Positions 1 through 11,787 of a stretch of 64,000 nt of DNA are shown here, one piece after another (position 1 is the stretch's first letter; each line of letters opens with the position of its first letter). The position numbers and the translations under genes are program-made. Source of the DNA: Clavulina sp. PMI_390 (taxonomy: Eukaryota; Basidiomycota; Agaricomycetes; Cantharellales; Hydnaceae). The notes under the pieces are model-generated. The model was given only the letters and a program-made list of their open reading frames with translations. It searched no databases and had not been told where the DNA came from. Where the stretch lies: NCBI GenBank assembly GCA_015039315.1, contig WIDE01000002.1, forward strand, positions 445,391-509,390, written 5' to 3'.

Positions 1-1183
1 TGCGAACACGACTGGCTCAAAGAAATGGATTTACCAGCAAATCCAAGGCATCCCTTCATCGCGACTTCATCAGAAATGTCAACACACGTTACCAAGCTCT
101 TGTCTTCCTTCCTCCTTGCGAGAATCTTTTTGACGATCGCAGCGGCGGTTATCCTAGCACCCAGAGATGTGGCTATGGATGTTGGAATCTTCGTCACTAG
201 CTGAACACTGTGTTCCTCGTTATTGACGATGTCCGTGCCAGGTGCTAGCTCCTTGAGGTGGTCTGGGGACTCATTCAAGTGGACGGAGTGGTATAGGGTG
301 TCAGATCCGATAGGTTCGACCGCGACGATTCTCGCTGGAGATAGATAGGAAGAGCTCAGATCAATGCATATAGTTCATTTCCAAATATTCGAAGGATACT
401 CACTCTGCGCCCATTGTTGGCGATCGCATCCAATCATCATGCCTCCGATGAGACTGCCTCCACCAACACTACAAACAATAGCATCAGGGGGAGTTGAACC
501 TGGTGGAAGCTGCTCTGCGATTTCATCAATCATTGAAGATGACCCCTGCCAGAGCGTTGGGTGGTCATATGCAGGGATCATTACCCTAGGTGCAAGATAG
601 GAAATACAAACGTTCACGCGGGTCTAATACATGCCAATGGGGTCGAATGGAGTTACTTACGCATCTGGATTAGCTTCCACAAATTCTTTCGCTTTCTCAA
701 GCGCATCAGGATACTTCTTTCCATACACTACGGCATTCGCTCCGTATCGTGCAAATACTTCCAGCACCTGAGGTGTGCCCGCATCCTCCGTCACGAAGAC
801 AGAACACTTTGCGCCCTCAAGACGGGACGCAGCTTGTGCAAGAGAAAGAGCGGCGTTTCCACTAGACGCCATGACCAGGTGTGTTTTACCTGGGCCATGC
901 TCTGGCTGGGAATAGATTTCTTGAGCACGGAACCCTATCGTACGCTGCTTGAAGCACTGTGAGGGTTGAAGGGACTGGTGGAGGTAGATTCAGAGGCACG
1001 TCCCACGAGAGAACATAACACATAACGGCACATCATCTCAGCATTTACTCAACGCGTGAATGGCTGGGACCATACCTCCATCTTGAGATAAATGTTTGCC
1101 CCCAGTTGAGCGGATAGGCTCTCAGAGAAGATCAACGGAGTGCGCTCCCAGACTTTTCCTTCATTTTCGGAGAGGGGCGACAT
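1..1183 (-). CDS. L-serine/threonine dehydratase-like PLP enzyme (3' end cut by window)
   Basis: Catabolic serine dehydratases deaminate serine (and threonine) to pyruvate (or 2-oxobutyrate) and ammonia with pyridoxal phosphate. The first exon begins at 1183 (MSPLSENEGKVWERTPL). The next exon carries LQPSQCFKQRTIGF, where the lysine sits at the Schiff-base position of the family's LQPSGSFKxRG motif. It is followed by the substrate-loop signature ASSGNAAL near 870. A later exon has the phosphate-binding glycine run CSVGGGSLIGG (about 490-450). The exon running off the left edge continues with VAVEPIGSD and SIATSLGAR, both typical of fungal CHA1-like enzymes. Introns interrupt after EANPDA and GCDRQQWAQ. 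Paralogs of this fold include threonine deaminase and D-serine enzymes, so substrate is inferred. The C-terminus is not in the window. Confidence 0.85.
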
Positions 1184-1619
1184 GATTGACTATCGAGTGA
1201 TTGGTTCGAGCTGGGCTTTTAGGTTCTAGGAGTTAGGAACTTTCGAGAAGAAAGATGTTGAACGTCTAGACCGACACGTTGACTCGATCACACTTTTATA
1301 TGTGAGATAATGAGTCAACGAGTCACTCAGACAAATGATTCGCACTGGTCATAATCCCGACTACGGCGTTCGCGTACACACTTGACACATCAGCATGCCG
1401 GAGATGGTGCCTTGCCGATTGAATCCAAACATGTTCGAGCGCCCCTTGTGTCTCGGCCGACTCTTACCCCCGCTCAAGCCGGTGATCGATGTTACGTACC
1501 ATTATATTCGTGGAACCTCATAAGGAGAAGTAAAAATTCATAATATGCACATAAGCGAAAGGCGGGCAAGCTACAAGAAATCAGCACTCCTCCCCGCAGT
1601 CAGGGCTCGCACAATCCTT
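1184..1619 (-). promoter_or_regulatory. Intergenic: dehydratase promoter and 3' flank of DUF2235 gene
   Basis: No gene is visible here. Reading leftward toward the dehydratase start there is a TATAAAA box (complement of 1294-1300), about 110 bp upstream of the ATG. Just beyond it is a perfect bZIP/Gcn4-type palindrome TGAGTCA at 1311-1317, with a second GAGTCA half-match at 1320-1325. In fungi such sites bind Gcn4/CPC1-type amino-acid regulators. A link to amino-acid catabolism is plausible but inferred. Confidence 0.4.
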
Positions 1620-4102
1620 CTATTCGACATAGATGGGATCACCCGCTGGCGGCCATGCTCGAGGTCGATAGGCAATCTTCTTGCCGAACCACGACTTCTT
1701 TGCGCACTCCTCTGACTCCATGCGATACTTGACGGAGACGTGGAACAACGCAGGCGCGTCTGAGATCGAGACACCCTGTTTGGAAGGATTGTACTTGGAG
1801 TTGGGGTTGGAGTGCGACGGAGGCCGTTGAATGTTACGAGGGCGGAACAAGTTGATGCTGTGGAGGAGAGGAAAGGAAAATTCACGCGCGTGAGTGAGTG
1901 GATAATCAGTAACGCTATGGCAATTGGCAGCAAGACAGATGAACACACCGGAATGAGTTCTTCCAAACCCCATTCTCATCTTGATTGCTATCAACGAAGG
2001 GTAGAAGCTCCAATAGCCACCAGAACGATGGTGTTTTCAACGCATCAGACCCTTGGCATTGCGCGTCGGGGACATTGTTCACGTTTGTAGACTGCCACCT
2101 CTCCATGAGCGATTCGCTCTCCACCTGGTTGATAGCTAGCTCGCCGTCATCGCTATCCTTCACATGCGCGATGGTCCCACGATCGCCACTGGAGACTTTG
2201 AGCGTCGCATCAGGGTCGACTGCTGCTTTTGCGAGGGTCGCTTGCGCAGGTGCAATAATATGCTCTTGCACAGCCGTGGACGAGCCCGGGAGTGTACCTG
2301 CGTCAATCTTCGCCTGGGTGACTTTGATCTTGTGCCTGGCATCCTCGATCTTGGTGCGCTCAGCTGCTTGAACAAGGTCATCAATGTCGATGCCTGCACG
2401 CTCGAGAGCCGACCGTCGGAAGATTAGGCCAGCATCGGTCGCAATGATTTCCTTGAGCATCCAACGGAGAGCGATGTTGGAAAGCGCGTGAGGATCTGAG
2501 TCTTTGGCGTTGCCGCCTCCAATATCTTGAACAATGCAATGAGCTTTGGTCAAAAGCGGATCATCAAATGAATGAAACTACGTACCACAGTGATCACCAG
2601 AGAACCAAACCTCCTTCACGTCTGTGGGCGGCCGCTTATCCAAACCCTCTTCATGATCAAGCTCCTGACGATCCTTGTCAAGCGCGATCCGCTCGTCCTC
2701 TGAGAGCTGCTTCTTCTTGAGATGCGCAAGCGTAGTACGGATGACACCGGTGTCTGGTTCGTTGGCGTCATCTCCTTCAACCTCAGGGTCGACTGTCATG
2801 TGCCAAGGATTTGAGCGGAATTTCTAGAAAGATATAGTTGTTGGTGCCACAAAGAATCGCAGTTCATATACGATAAGGCACGCACTGCACGATGTTCATC
2901 CAGAGACATTGCATGACGGAAAGTCTTGGTGATGTGGTTGTCGGATGAGAAAGGCAGCACACGAGGGTATACGGCGCCTACGGAGGCCACAGTATCGAAT
3001 ACACCTAAGAATTCGATGTTTACCGCACGACAGAATGACCGCTTATATTCAGTGCTGTAATTGGGAAAAAGGAGATTTGAGTGGGAAAGGGCCATGCGAG
3101 TTATAAATAGAACCTACCTCTCCTTGCCAGTTTTGAAGATATTATATGCAAAGGGGACTTGTTCGGGCATCCCCTTCGGCAGCAACCCCACAGTATACAG
3201 CATACCCTGTGGAAGTAACTTTAGCTACACGTATTTTGATAGTCAAAGTGGGACTAACCGCGAGAGCACGCGCCGTGTATGCACCACGCGAGAACCCAAA
3301 GAGGTCTGCGAGCTGTCATTTAGGAACTGGTGTTGCGTTGATAAGGTGTGCTATTCAGGGCTCACAGATACGATCTCCATCATTGTAGTAGTTCTGGAGG
3401 TAGGAATAGCCTCCCATTACCTGTAGCAGACAGCACGCTCCGTCATGGCGAGAATCAGTGAAGGATGGCAATAAGACGACATACGTGGCGATCCAAATCC
3501 CATGCAACCCCTTCATCTGCGACCTAGCGTTCAGGATAGGGCATAGTATGATTAGCCGGATGCATCGCGCATTGAGCCCATCAAGCTATTCACCTTGCCA
3601 AACCAACTTAACAGCCCATTCGTCCACCCAGGACCGAGGTACGTTCCAACACCAGTCTACATGAACAAGAACTCGCTTGTTTGACTTGCGGCTCTGATAA
3701 TAGAATATTACTGCTAACCTGGTAGTAGCACAGTTGCTCAGGTGTCTCCTATAGTAAGATCGATTTGCAGGGAAAAAGTGGTCAACAACAGCGTGGGCGA
3801 AAACCAACGACGAACGACACCCCGGGTCTACCTCGGCCAGCCGCACAATGCGGTGCTCGGCCGGGACACGAAAAAAAAAAAATTGCGAAAAAAACTATGG
3901 CATACGATTTGCGCACCTTTTCCAAGAATGTGAATATCTTGACGATGTTCGTCTTGTATTGATTGAACGAGTTGGCAGTGCCATCAAAGCAAATGACGAT
4001 GTTGCGGCCCTTGTCGATGGCTGCCCTTCGCCGCTCTGAATTTGACAGTGCGGATGGAGAAGGGGCGGCTCCAGGAGAGATGGGTGGTGGTGCGGGGGCC
4101 AT
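1620..4102 (-). CDS. DUF2235 domain alpha/beta hydrolase-like protein, copy A
   Basis: DUF2235 is the fold of the Tle1-type lipase/phospholipase family, with a Ser-Asp-His active site. The start at 4102 gives a Pro/Ala-rich leader, then ERRRAAIDKGRNIVICFDGT, the family's first strand. Later exons carry ETPEQLCYYQ, TGVGTYLG (about 3650-3600), a LFGFSRGAYTAR nucleophile elbow near 3303-3285, IEFLGVFDTVASVG (about 3030), and the WFSGDHC|DIGGG His/Asp block split by an intron (2600/2530). The protein ends with YRPRAWPP...YVE at 1620. All expected blocks are present and splice junctions are in frame, so the gene looks intact. The first intron (3749-3916, 168 nt) is long and holds a 12-A run at 3871-3882. 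The substrate in fungi is not known. The paralog lies at 7039-9546. Confidence 0.85.
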
Positions 4103-4997
4103 GGATGCTATGAAATACGGATTGGGGGAGAGGAAGAGGGAGAGCGAGGTGGAGATGGAGACCAGAGTGAGGCGAGGGTAAGCGCAAACGTGCCCACGGC
4201 TGACAAGCGTTAGTATTTATGTTCAGGAAAGCTTCCAATTGGGATCCGCATATGATATAGGGCCACCTGATCGGTGTTGGATGTCGGCGGGGGCGTTTGT
4301 CCGCCATCAATATCGTTTCTGCAAGCGATCCCCTCACACAGCACTGTTGTCAAAACTCGGTGGCGTCTGGCTAGATTTGCTGAGTAAAACCAAAAAGCCT
4401 ATGGACAATCCTCCAGATTCTCCACGATAGCCTAAGGGCTTCGCGAAAGTAAGAAGCTTAGTTGCGCACAGATGCCTAGGCGCCTAGCCCAAGCGCGATG
4501 AAACCTGCCCCACTTGGCACGGCTTGGCAACACACAATTTGTCCAACGCCCCTGTGATGACCCAGCCCCGCAGCTTGGTCTCCATCCATCATGCGCGCTT
4601 GCTCTGGTGGAGTCCTCGGGGTCGGAAAACAGAGCAAACCGTATATTGTATTCAAAAATGCCGGAGCCGAAATTTGACAGCTCAACCCTGCAACGAGATC
4701 CAGTGGTAGAGTTGAGGAGCTATCTCGAACTCAAACTATTCTACAAACTATCGCTTTCTGTAGAGAGACGGAACTAGTCGCTGCTGGGCTCGGTCATTGG
4801 AAGACCGAATGAGGAAAAACAGCATTTATCTGATGGGTGACAATACGTGACAGCACGTGGAGATACCTGCCCATATAAGGAAAGTGGAGCTGGAGCTATG
4901 TAGGGTGTGTAAGCTTCCTGAGTGCATGCAAGGACACCATTCCATTAGAAATACATGTACAGTAGTGGCATATGCGAGAGGCGGTCATCGGGAGTGA
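4103..4997. other. Intergenic, 895 bp
   Basis: This stretch lies upstream of DUF2235 copy A and downstream of the DNAJC9-like gene (both leftward). Short open frames here lack family motifs or splice support. It should hold the copy A promoter and the DNAJC9 3' UTR. No repeat or RNA gene was recognised. Confidence 0.5.
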
Positions 4998-6380
4998 CTA
5001 TGTCCGTTTACCCTTCTTACTCCTCGTGGAGGCGGCGGCCGGTTTTGTAGCCGACGCGGTTGTAGTCTTGGCCCTCTTTGCAGGGGCCTCATCTGCCCCG
5101 CCATCGTCGTCGTTGTCCTCCGCGGCACGCTTCTTTCCTCGTGATGCTGCTGGCTTAGCCTTGGGTTTGGGCTTTGCAACTGAAGAGGCTTTCTTCTTCT
5201 TTGATGGAGCGAGCTCTTCGCCCTCGTCATCATCGTCCTCAGCTGTTGCACCATACTTTGCAGCGAGGGCATCGAGGAATGATGACGATTCAGCTTTCCG
5301 CTTCTCATTCCGTTTAAGTATGAGAGCCTTGAGCGCCGACTCCTCATCGTTCTCCTCACCAGCTTCCTCTCCTTCCTCCTGCGCCGTGCCCTTCGTTGCT
5401 TTCCCCTTGCCTTTGCCCTTCTTTCCAGTCGCCTTCGAAGCAGTTGGCTTTCCACTCCCATAAAACTCATCCCACACGCCCAATTCCTTCGCCAACTTTT
5501 CCGCCTCCGCCTCTTCCTTCCTGCCCGCCTTGACGCGCGCATCGCGACCCTTCTTGTCCTTCACGTCAAACTCCCAAGTAGGGAACGACTCCACGGATTT
5601 GTCTTTGATGAGACGCGTGACAATGGCGATGATACGCGATTCGTCAGAGTATGTGGTGTGGGGAATGTGGGACAGGATGGAAGTGAGGGAGCCAGAGGAC
5701 TCGATATATGCGCTGCGCACGTCGTCGATCTCCTCTTGAGAGCCTGAGGTAGGGAAAAGGAGCACGTCGAGATGGAGGATGTGCGGCAGATAGAGGGCGA
5801 AAGTCGGAAAGCGCGTCCACCACAAGTGTTCACGGCACGGGCAAAGCGTGATGTGTCGGCGTAATAGGGAATGAAAAATGACAATAGATAAAAACAAGCA
5901 TTTAACACGATATACCACGCGTCATATGAGTCAGTAGATAGGGGGCGCACCTTGATATTGCTTCTTATCCTCGTCCAACCTCAGACGCGACAGCTTGTCA
6001 AAGATGGCTTCGAAATAGCCTTCCCACCCACCCTCGCTCTCCCCAACGCCCTCTAGGAAGCCCTTTTGTGTCCTCCCTGTCTCATCGTAGACCTTACGCG
6101 TCGCTTCGTCGCTCAGGACAGTATATGCGAACCCGACTTGCCGGAACTTTTTGGACATTGCCGCGCGTTCTTCGTCAGATTTCCCGTGCTGTTTGTCAGG
6201 ATGATATGCGAGGGCAAGACGACGGTAAGATTTCTTGATGGCTTCTTGGGTAGGAGGTGGAGGTGGGTTGGGTTGCTCAGAAGTGGATGAGGGACTGACG
6301 AGGCCGAGAACCTCATAGAGGTCGACGTTCTCGGGATCATCAAAGAACTGGGAGATAGGATCGTTCTCGATATCATCCAT
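4998..6380 (-). CDS. DNAJC9-like J-domain co-chaperone
   Basis: Two exons. The first (from ATG at 6380) holds a J domain beginning DLYEVLGL, with an HPD tripeptide in LALAYHPDKQ and the helix IV region ending KVYDETG. It continues through EGYFEAIFDKLSRL, which matches the post-J helix of DNAJC9. A roughly 200-nt intron splits a Gly codon (KQYQ|GSQEEIDD). The second exon carries the DNAJC9-type helical region (ESRIIAIVTRLI), then a long acidic/basic low-complexity tail ending in Lys-rich, NLS-like KKGKRT at 4998. Human DNAJC9 binds histones H3-H4 and recruits HSP70; a nuclear histone-chaperone role is inferred by homology. The gene sits between the two DUF2235 paralogs. Confidence 0.85.
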
Positions 6381-7038
6381 AGTAACGAACTAGTGCTGAA
6401 TGGCCTTTGAGGTTTTCGACGAGGTAAGTTAGGACGTGCTGTGTAGGATAGTTGGTGTGTGTAGTCGTAAGTTTGACTGGCCAAACAATCAAACAGACCC
6501 TGAGAAATGGCTGTCAAATGCGAGTGACCACATTCAACAGAAGGCTGATGTGATGATGATGGCTGATATTCGGGCAGCGTGTTAGTATGGTCACTAAGAA
6601 GTGATCGCGGTTCTTTGCATTCTCTGTCATGCATATCTTTGAGGTGTCAACTTGACTTGGCATTCGGTCCAAAATACCCAATGCTTTCCCCAAGTGGAAG
6701 GATCTGCACCAAGTCGTTTAACGAAATCCTCTACTTCTATACTCCTTCGAATAGCGTGAAACCGAGGCCAAGTTTACCGGCAAGAAGAGAAGATCGTCTG
6801 AACCCGGGCGGAGAAGCTTGACCGCGATGTTGTTTAGACTCGCATTGACGAACCATTCTCCGACCTCGGCAACACACAAGCCACAATATATCACCATATA
6901 CAGAATTAGACCCTGCTTTTTCACTCCTCTGCTTTCTCTCGCACGTTCACGGCTGTGCTTAGCCAGTTCCTCCCCTCCCCCCCTCCTCAGCGTTGCCCCT
7001 CTCCAGCTCTCCGTCAAACTGCCGCTGATATCCTAAGC
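6381..7038. promoter_or_regulatory. Divergent intergenic region, DNAJC9-like / DUF2235 copy B
   Basis: The 658-bp gap lies between divergent start codons and should contain both promoters. A pyrimidine-rich stretch (about 6905-7025, many ctcc/ctct runs) lies directly before the copy B start, as is common at fungal transcription starts. No gene is supported here. Confidence 0.45.
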
Positions 7039-9546
7039 ATGAGCTCCTCTACGTCTCGTGCCGCTCCACGGCCTCAGCCCCCTCCTCCGCAGAAACAGAT
7101 GACCCAGTCTGAACGACGCCGGGCCGCCATCGACAAAGGCCGCAACCTCGTCATCTGCTTCGACGGCACTGCCAACGAGTTTACGGACACGAACACGAAT
7201 ATTGTCAAGCTCTTCACGTTCCTTGAGAAAGTTAGTCTGTTGTTGTTCATACTATCGTCAGCAACATGCGCTCAACTGAACATTCTCACCCTTCTGCCAT
7301 CCTTGTGCAGGAGTCTCCAGAGCAATTGTGCTATTATCAGGTCAGAAACAGCGCTTTTTTGTGATCTTACAGACGTGTTGCTGATTCTGGGGCCTATAGA
7401 CTGGCGTCGGCACCTACTTGGGAGCGAGCTTCAGTAATCCTATTACAAAATGGCTGGGCAAGGTCGGTCTCATGATGATGTCCTCCATTTGTGTGGCCCC
7501 GATTCCAACGATATACTCTCCTAGATGGCCGATCTCGGCGTCGCGCTGTATTTAGACGACCATGTTAGCGTGCCTTTTTTGACGTCACAAGTCAAATATC
7601 TGACCGCCCTCCTTATCAAAATAGGTCATGGGAGGGTACCGCTACTTGCAATCTACTTACCAGAGTGGAGACCGAATCTGTAAGTCCTATAACTTCCCTT
7701 TTATTATTACTAGCTCAATCCACCTTCCACCTAGACTTGTTTGGTTTCTCCCGTGGCGCATACACCGCTCGCGCACTAGCGGTACGTCCACTTTCTATTA
7801 CTCGCGCTACTGCGCAACTACTTAAATGATACTTTGCCATTATTCCAGGGCATGCTGTACACAGTGGGCCTCCTTCCACGTAACATGCCAGAACAAGTTC
7901 CCTTTGCGTACGAAATCTTCAAGAAGGGCAAGGAGAGGTTCGTCTTAATATGGCCGACTGCCTTCCGCCTACCAACTCACCCTATCATTTCCAGCGCCGC
8001 TTATAAGCGTGCATTCTCTCGAACGGTTACAATTGAATTCCTGGGTGTATTCGATACGGTGTCATCTGTGGGGGCTATCTACCCTCGCGTGTTACCTTTC
8101 TCATCGGATAATCATATCACCAAGACTTTCCGTCATGCCATTTCCTTGGATGAGCACCGCGCGGTATGTTCAAATAAAGGCTACATCTCATCCGCTCCAA
8201 ATGATGAGTCTAATTTGTCTTGCAATCTAGAAATTCCGCTCCAACCCATGGCACTTGACCGTCAGCCCTGAGATCGAGAACGAGAACGACATGCCCTCAG
8301 CTGGTCTCATCCGCACGACTGTCGATCACTTCAAGCATCATCATGCCCATCATCATAAGCTTACGGATGACGAGAGAATTGCGATGAATCAAGATCGTCA
8401 GGAACTTGATCACGAGGAGCATTTGGACACTAGACCGCCTACAAACGTGAAGGAGGTGCGGAAGCTCTTCCGGCTACCAACCCCGAGATGATGCGAACTA
8501 AACTATTCTTCTACCAATAGGTGTGGTTCTCTGGTTGCCATTGTGGTGAGCACTTTTCCACGACTCATACAATGTCAGCGCTAATTCTAGTGATCCATCA
8601 TATGGTGGGGCTGCATCCTCTCCAGACGTCGGTGGTGGTAACGCCAAGGACGCCGACCCTCACGCGCTCGCCAACATCCCCCTCAAATGGATGCTCAAGG
8701 AGATCATCGCGGCTGATACCGGTCTCATCTTCCGGCGCTCGGCCCTCGAACGTGCACATATTGATACCCATGAGCTCGTCCAGGCCGCCGAGCGCACGAA
8801 GATCGAAGACCACAAGCACAAGATGAAAATCACCGAAGAGCAAGCCAAAGCACGTGCCGCCGCTGACTTGGCGGCCAGCAAGAGCGTCACGAGCTTAACT
8901 AATGGTGGGCCAACTCTGAAGCTCTCGACAAACGATGGGGCAGAGATCGAGCATGTCCGTGACGATGGGCACGATCAGCCTAATGGCTCGACTCTGGAAG
9001 AGAAGGCGGCCGCCGCACTAGACGAGAAGGAGAAGGAAGAGGAAGCCCTGTACAAGCGCTGGTTAGCAAGCACCGGAGCAAATGACGCGTTGTGCAAGGT
9101 CACGGATGAGCTCAAAGTCGCACCTGGCTGGTGGTTCCTGGAGATGCTACCCTTCATTGACAGCAATCAAGATTCGCATGGGCACTGGAAGAATTCTTTC
9201 CGGTAAGAGCAAGGTCGCTGTCTTTGGCCCTTCTATCAATGCTGATGTCTATCCCCACCTTGGCTCGCTTCTTTCTCTCGTCACCATCAAATTATTCAGT
9301 GTGAATTGGTTCCGCAAGCGCAACATTCCCCGCCCTCCCGACCACACAAACCCCAACTCGCGATACAACCCGTCCAACCTAGGCGTCTCTATCACAGACG
9401 CACCCGCGCTCTTCCATATCTCCGTCAAACAGCGCATGGAAGCAGAGGAGTGCAAGACACGCAAATGGCACCAGTTCTGGAAAGGCAAGCAACCTTATCG
9501 ACCTAGGGCGTGGCCGCCTGTAGGCGAGCCTGTGTGGGTTGAATAA
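7039..9546 (+). CDS. DUF2235 domain alpha/beta hydrolase-like protein, copy B
   Basis: Closely related to copy A at 1620-4102 and in the opposite direction. The ATG at 7039 gives a Ser/Pro-rich leader, then ERRRAAIDKGRNLVICFDGT. Small exons follow: ESPEQLCYYQ, TGVGTYLGASFSNP, MADLGVALYLDDHV, VMGGYRYLQSTYQ, then LFGFSRGAYTAR (7743-7772) with the predicted serine nucleophile. Next come GMLYTVGLLP, IEFLGVFDTVSSVG and the WFSGCHC|DVGGG His/Asp block (about 8523-8635). The long exon 8640-9205 includes a charged, Ala/Glu-rich insertion that differs from copy A. The last exon ends RPRAWPP...WVE at 9546. One intron (8456-8520) is absent from copy A. Hydrolase activity is inferred from the fold; the substrate is unknown. 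Confidence 0.87.
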
Positions 9547-9990
9547 CCGTATCACCAACTTGGACATCCCGCCCGCCCGAGACTGCTGTTCTTGTGGAGC
9601 TGACTTTGCATTGTGATCACGAACAAGCCTCTGAAGTTGACGGCGTCCGCTTGCTCCAGCCCAGCGCTGCTCACGAAATGAATATCCTAGCCTCGACCTT
9701 TCTATTTTTGGACGTTGTTCCCTCTTTCCTTATCTCTTTATCTTCATACCCTCATTTTATCGAGAATTCCCCCTTTTCTTTTTCTCTCCTATCAAATATT
9801 AGAAACCCGTACATGTGTCGTGAAAATTTGTCATACGACGTATTAGTATATCCTCAAATCTGACACAAATTCTACTCCCTCCTCGTTCTTAGACTACATG
9901 AGGAAGGACAAGGGGTAGATTGGATATTACTAGATAATGCTATCATGCGTGCAGCGACATTCCAGAACACTGGCTCTACTCTAAACATAG
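9547..9990. other. Convergent 3' intergenic, 444 bp
   Basis: The gap lies between the stop of DUF2235 copy B and the stop of the mitochondrial TPR-like gene. It is AT-richer and pyrimidine-rich (9700-9800) and probably holds both 3' UTRs. No gene was seen. Confidence 0.5.
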
Positions 9991-11787
9991 TTATTCGCTA
10001 CTCCCAGGAGCAGCACTACTGTTTTCCACCTTCAAAACCTTTTCTCTCACCGCCACATACCGCTCCCAGATGCCCTTCCATTCACTCTCGATAGCATCTG
10101 CGCCCGCGCGTCCGTCTACCCCGCCACCGACCCATGCCAGCGCGCGCTCGTATGCTTCGAGAGCTTCTGCGTCCCGATTCGTTGAGCCGCCCTGCGTTTC
10201 GAGGAGGATTCCACGCAGTTGAAGGGCTTGAGCCGCGGCGCGTTTCGACTGGCGAAGCAGTGCTTCCGCTGGTTTGCGCACTGACGAAGACGAAGAGGTG
10301 AAACCAGGATCAACGCCGGTTCCGGGTGTGGGTGGGGAGAGCTGTTGATGAGGTGAGGTTATGGTGGGAGGGATAGGGATGGAGGAGGAAGAGTGGAATC
10401 CCCTCATGAGCGCTGTGCTGATGGACCTGAGAGAGGATGAGATGGTAGTGGTGTCGGATGGTGGGGATGTGAGTGTGTGGGCGATTATCTCAGCGCTCAG
10501 CGCTGCTCCGTTGAGAGCACTTAGCACTGGTGTGAGAGGGTCGACAGGTGTGGGAGTAGGAGCAGAGGGCTTGGAAGACGACCAAAGTGACCACCCAGAT
10601 TTGGTGCTCGAGCTTGCTGGTGGAGAAGATGTTTTTGAGGCTCGTTGTTGGCCGTACGTTACTTCGCCGAAATGCATGAGCATGATTGTCGCTCGGTGGT
10701 AAAGGAAGAGTTCATGGAGTAGCTTGGCTGGTGTCCTATCGCCGCTAGCTGATGCACCCATAAGCTGGTGGGCAATAAGGGACATCCCAACAGTCTCGAC
10801 ATCTTTTGCTTTATCGAACTGACGCGACGAGGCATAATACCCACTCAGCGACAGAAGGGCATGGGCGGCAATACGCTGCTGAGCTGGTGACGCAGGAAGG
10901 GCTGCCCGCTTCCCACTGCTCATTGAAAGGTGCTCTGGTGAAATCCCCAAAAGCTCAAGCGAGGACTGCCACCATTTTTCGGCCTCATCTTGCTCCCCTA
11001 ATCTGGCCGAGACATCGCCAAGTTTGACACCCATGCGAGCAGCATCACTTATACGATTAGTTGTGACATGATGGTCATAGAGCTGTTTCATCATTGGTTT
11101 GGCAAGGAGGAGAGATTTGGGGGTGCCGATGCGATCGAGAGTGACAGAACTAAGGGTGAGGAGATCCAAGTGGGTTGAGGATAGTATTTCTTCTGAATTG
11201 GACGTTTCAGAAGGGTCTCTTTGTCCCTTAGCCCTCGTGATAGCCAGCGCTGTGGTTAGGTATTCCAACGCCTTGTGCAGCTGGGCATCGTACGCATTAC
11301 CTCGCGTGGCCTCACCATTGGCGACGCTAGACTCAATCACGTTCAGGCTTGGCTCGCCCGACCAGTTGAGGGCCATCCAAGCCGCTCGGACTGCATGTCT
11401 CCCCTTGTACCCTAGCTTGGGATCGGTACCATTCGGGGAGCCAGTCCAGTTGGGTGCTTCTTGGCCCCATTCATATGGATCGTCGGTTGATGTCCCTGCT
11501 AGTTCGACATGCTCCACATATTGGTGTGTCGCTTCCCAGCCCACATAGAGAGTGGTAGCAAGAGCAAAGACGCCGATGGTCGAGTACTTGAAAAACCGAG
11601 CATAAAACGAGACGACAGTGTTGACACCGTCCCGAAATTCGGGCTGCATAGGAAGGGCCTCTTCGACTTCATTTTTTTCAACCGGGCGATGGCGGACCGG
11701 CGCCCGGTCAGCCAACCTCCTAGCAAGGACTGGGGTGCGAGCAAAGGGTGCCCGCCACAAGATGTGACGACTGGAGTGACGGAGCAT
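9991..11787 (-). CDS. Mitochondrial membrane-anchored TPR-like protein (Mgr3-like?)
   Basis: A single 598-codon open frame from an ATG at 11787. The N-terminus (MLRHSSRHILWRAPFARTP) is Arg-rich and lacks acidic residues, as in mitochondrial presequences. One hydrophobic segment near residues 70-90 (YSTIGVFALATTLYVGW) is a likely membrane anchor. The rest is alpha-helical with TPR-like spacing (HKALEYLTTALAITRAKGQ; EALEAYERALAWVGGG near the end), broken by Ser/Pro-rich loops around residues 390-510. The layout of presequence, single anchor and TPR-like domain resembles Mgr3, an adaptor of the mitochondrial i-AAA protease, but I cannot confirm orthology by eye. It is intronless, unlike nearly all its neighbours. 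Confidence 0.65.
   Translation of the reverse strand: MLRHSSRHILWRAPFARTPVLARRLADRAPVRHRPVEKNEVEEALPMQPEFRDGVNTVVSFYARFFKYSTIGVFALATTLYVGWEATHQYVEHVELAGTSTDDPYEWGQEAPNWTGSPNGTDPKLGYKGRHAVRAAWMALNWSGEPSLNVIESSVANGEATRGNAYDAQLHKALEYLTTALAITRAKGQRDPSETSNSEEILSSTHLDLLTLSSVTLDRIGTPKSLLLAKPMMKQLYDHHVTTNRISDAARMGVKLGDVSARLGEQDEAEKWWQSSLELLGISPEHLSMSSGKRAALPASPAQQRIAAHALLSLSGYYASSRQFDKAKDVETVGMSLIAHQLMGASASGDRTPAKLLHELFLYHRATIMLMHFGEVTYGQQRASKTSSPPASSSTKSGWSLWSSSKPSAPTPTPVDPLTPVLSALNGAALSAEIIAHTLTSPPSDTTTISSSLRSISTALMRGFHSSSSIPIPPTITSPHQQLSPPTPGTGVDPGFTSSSSSVRKPAEALLRQSKRAAAQALQLRGILLETQGGSTNRDAEALEAYERALAWVGGGVDGRAGADAIESEWKGIWERYVAVREKVLKVENSSAAPGSSE

Noticed and set aside
4985..5542. Arg/Lys-rich frame on the minus strand
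   Set aside because: A shadow frame of the DNAJC9-like low-complexity tail.
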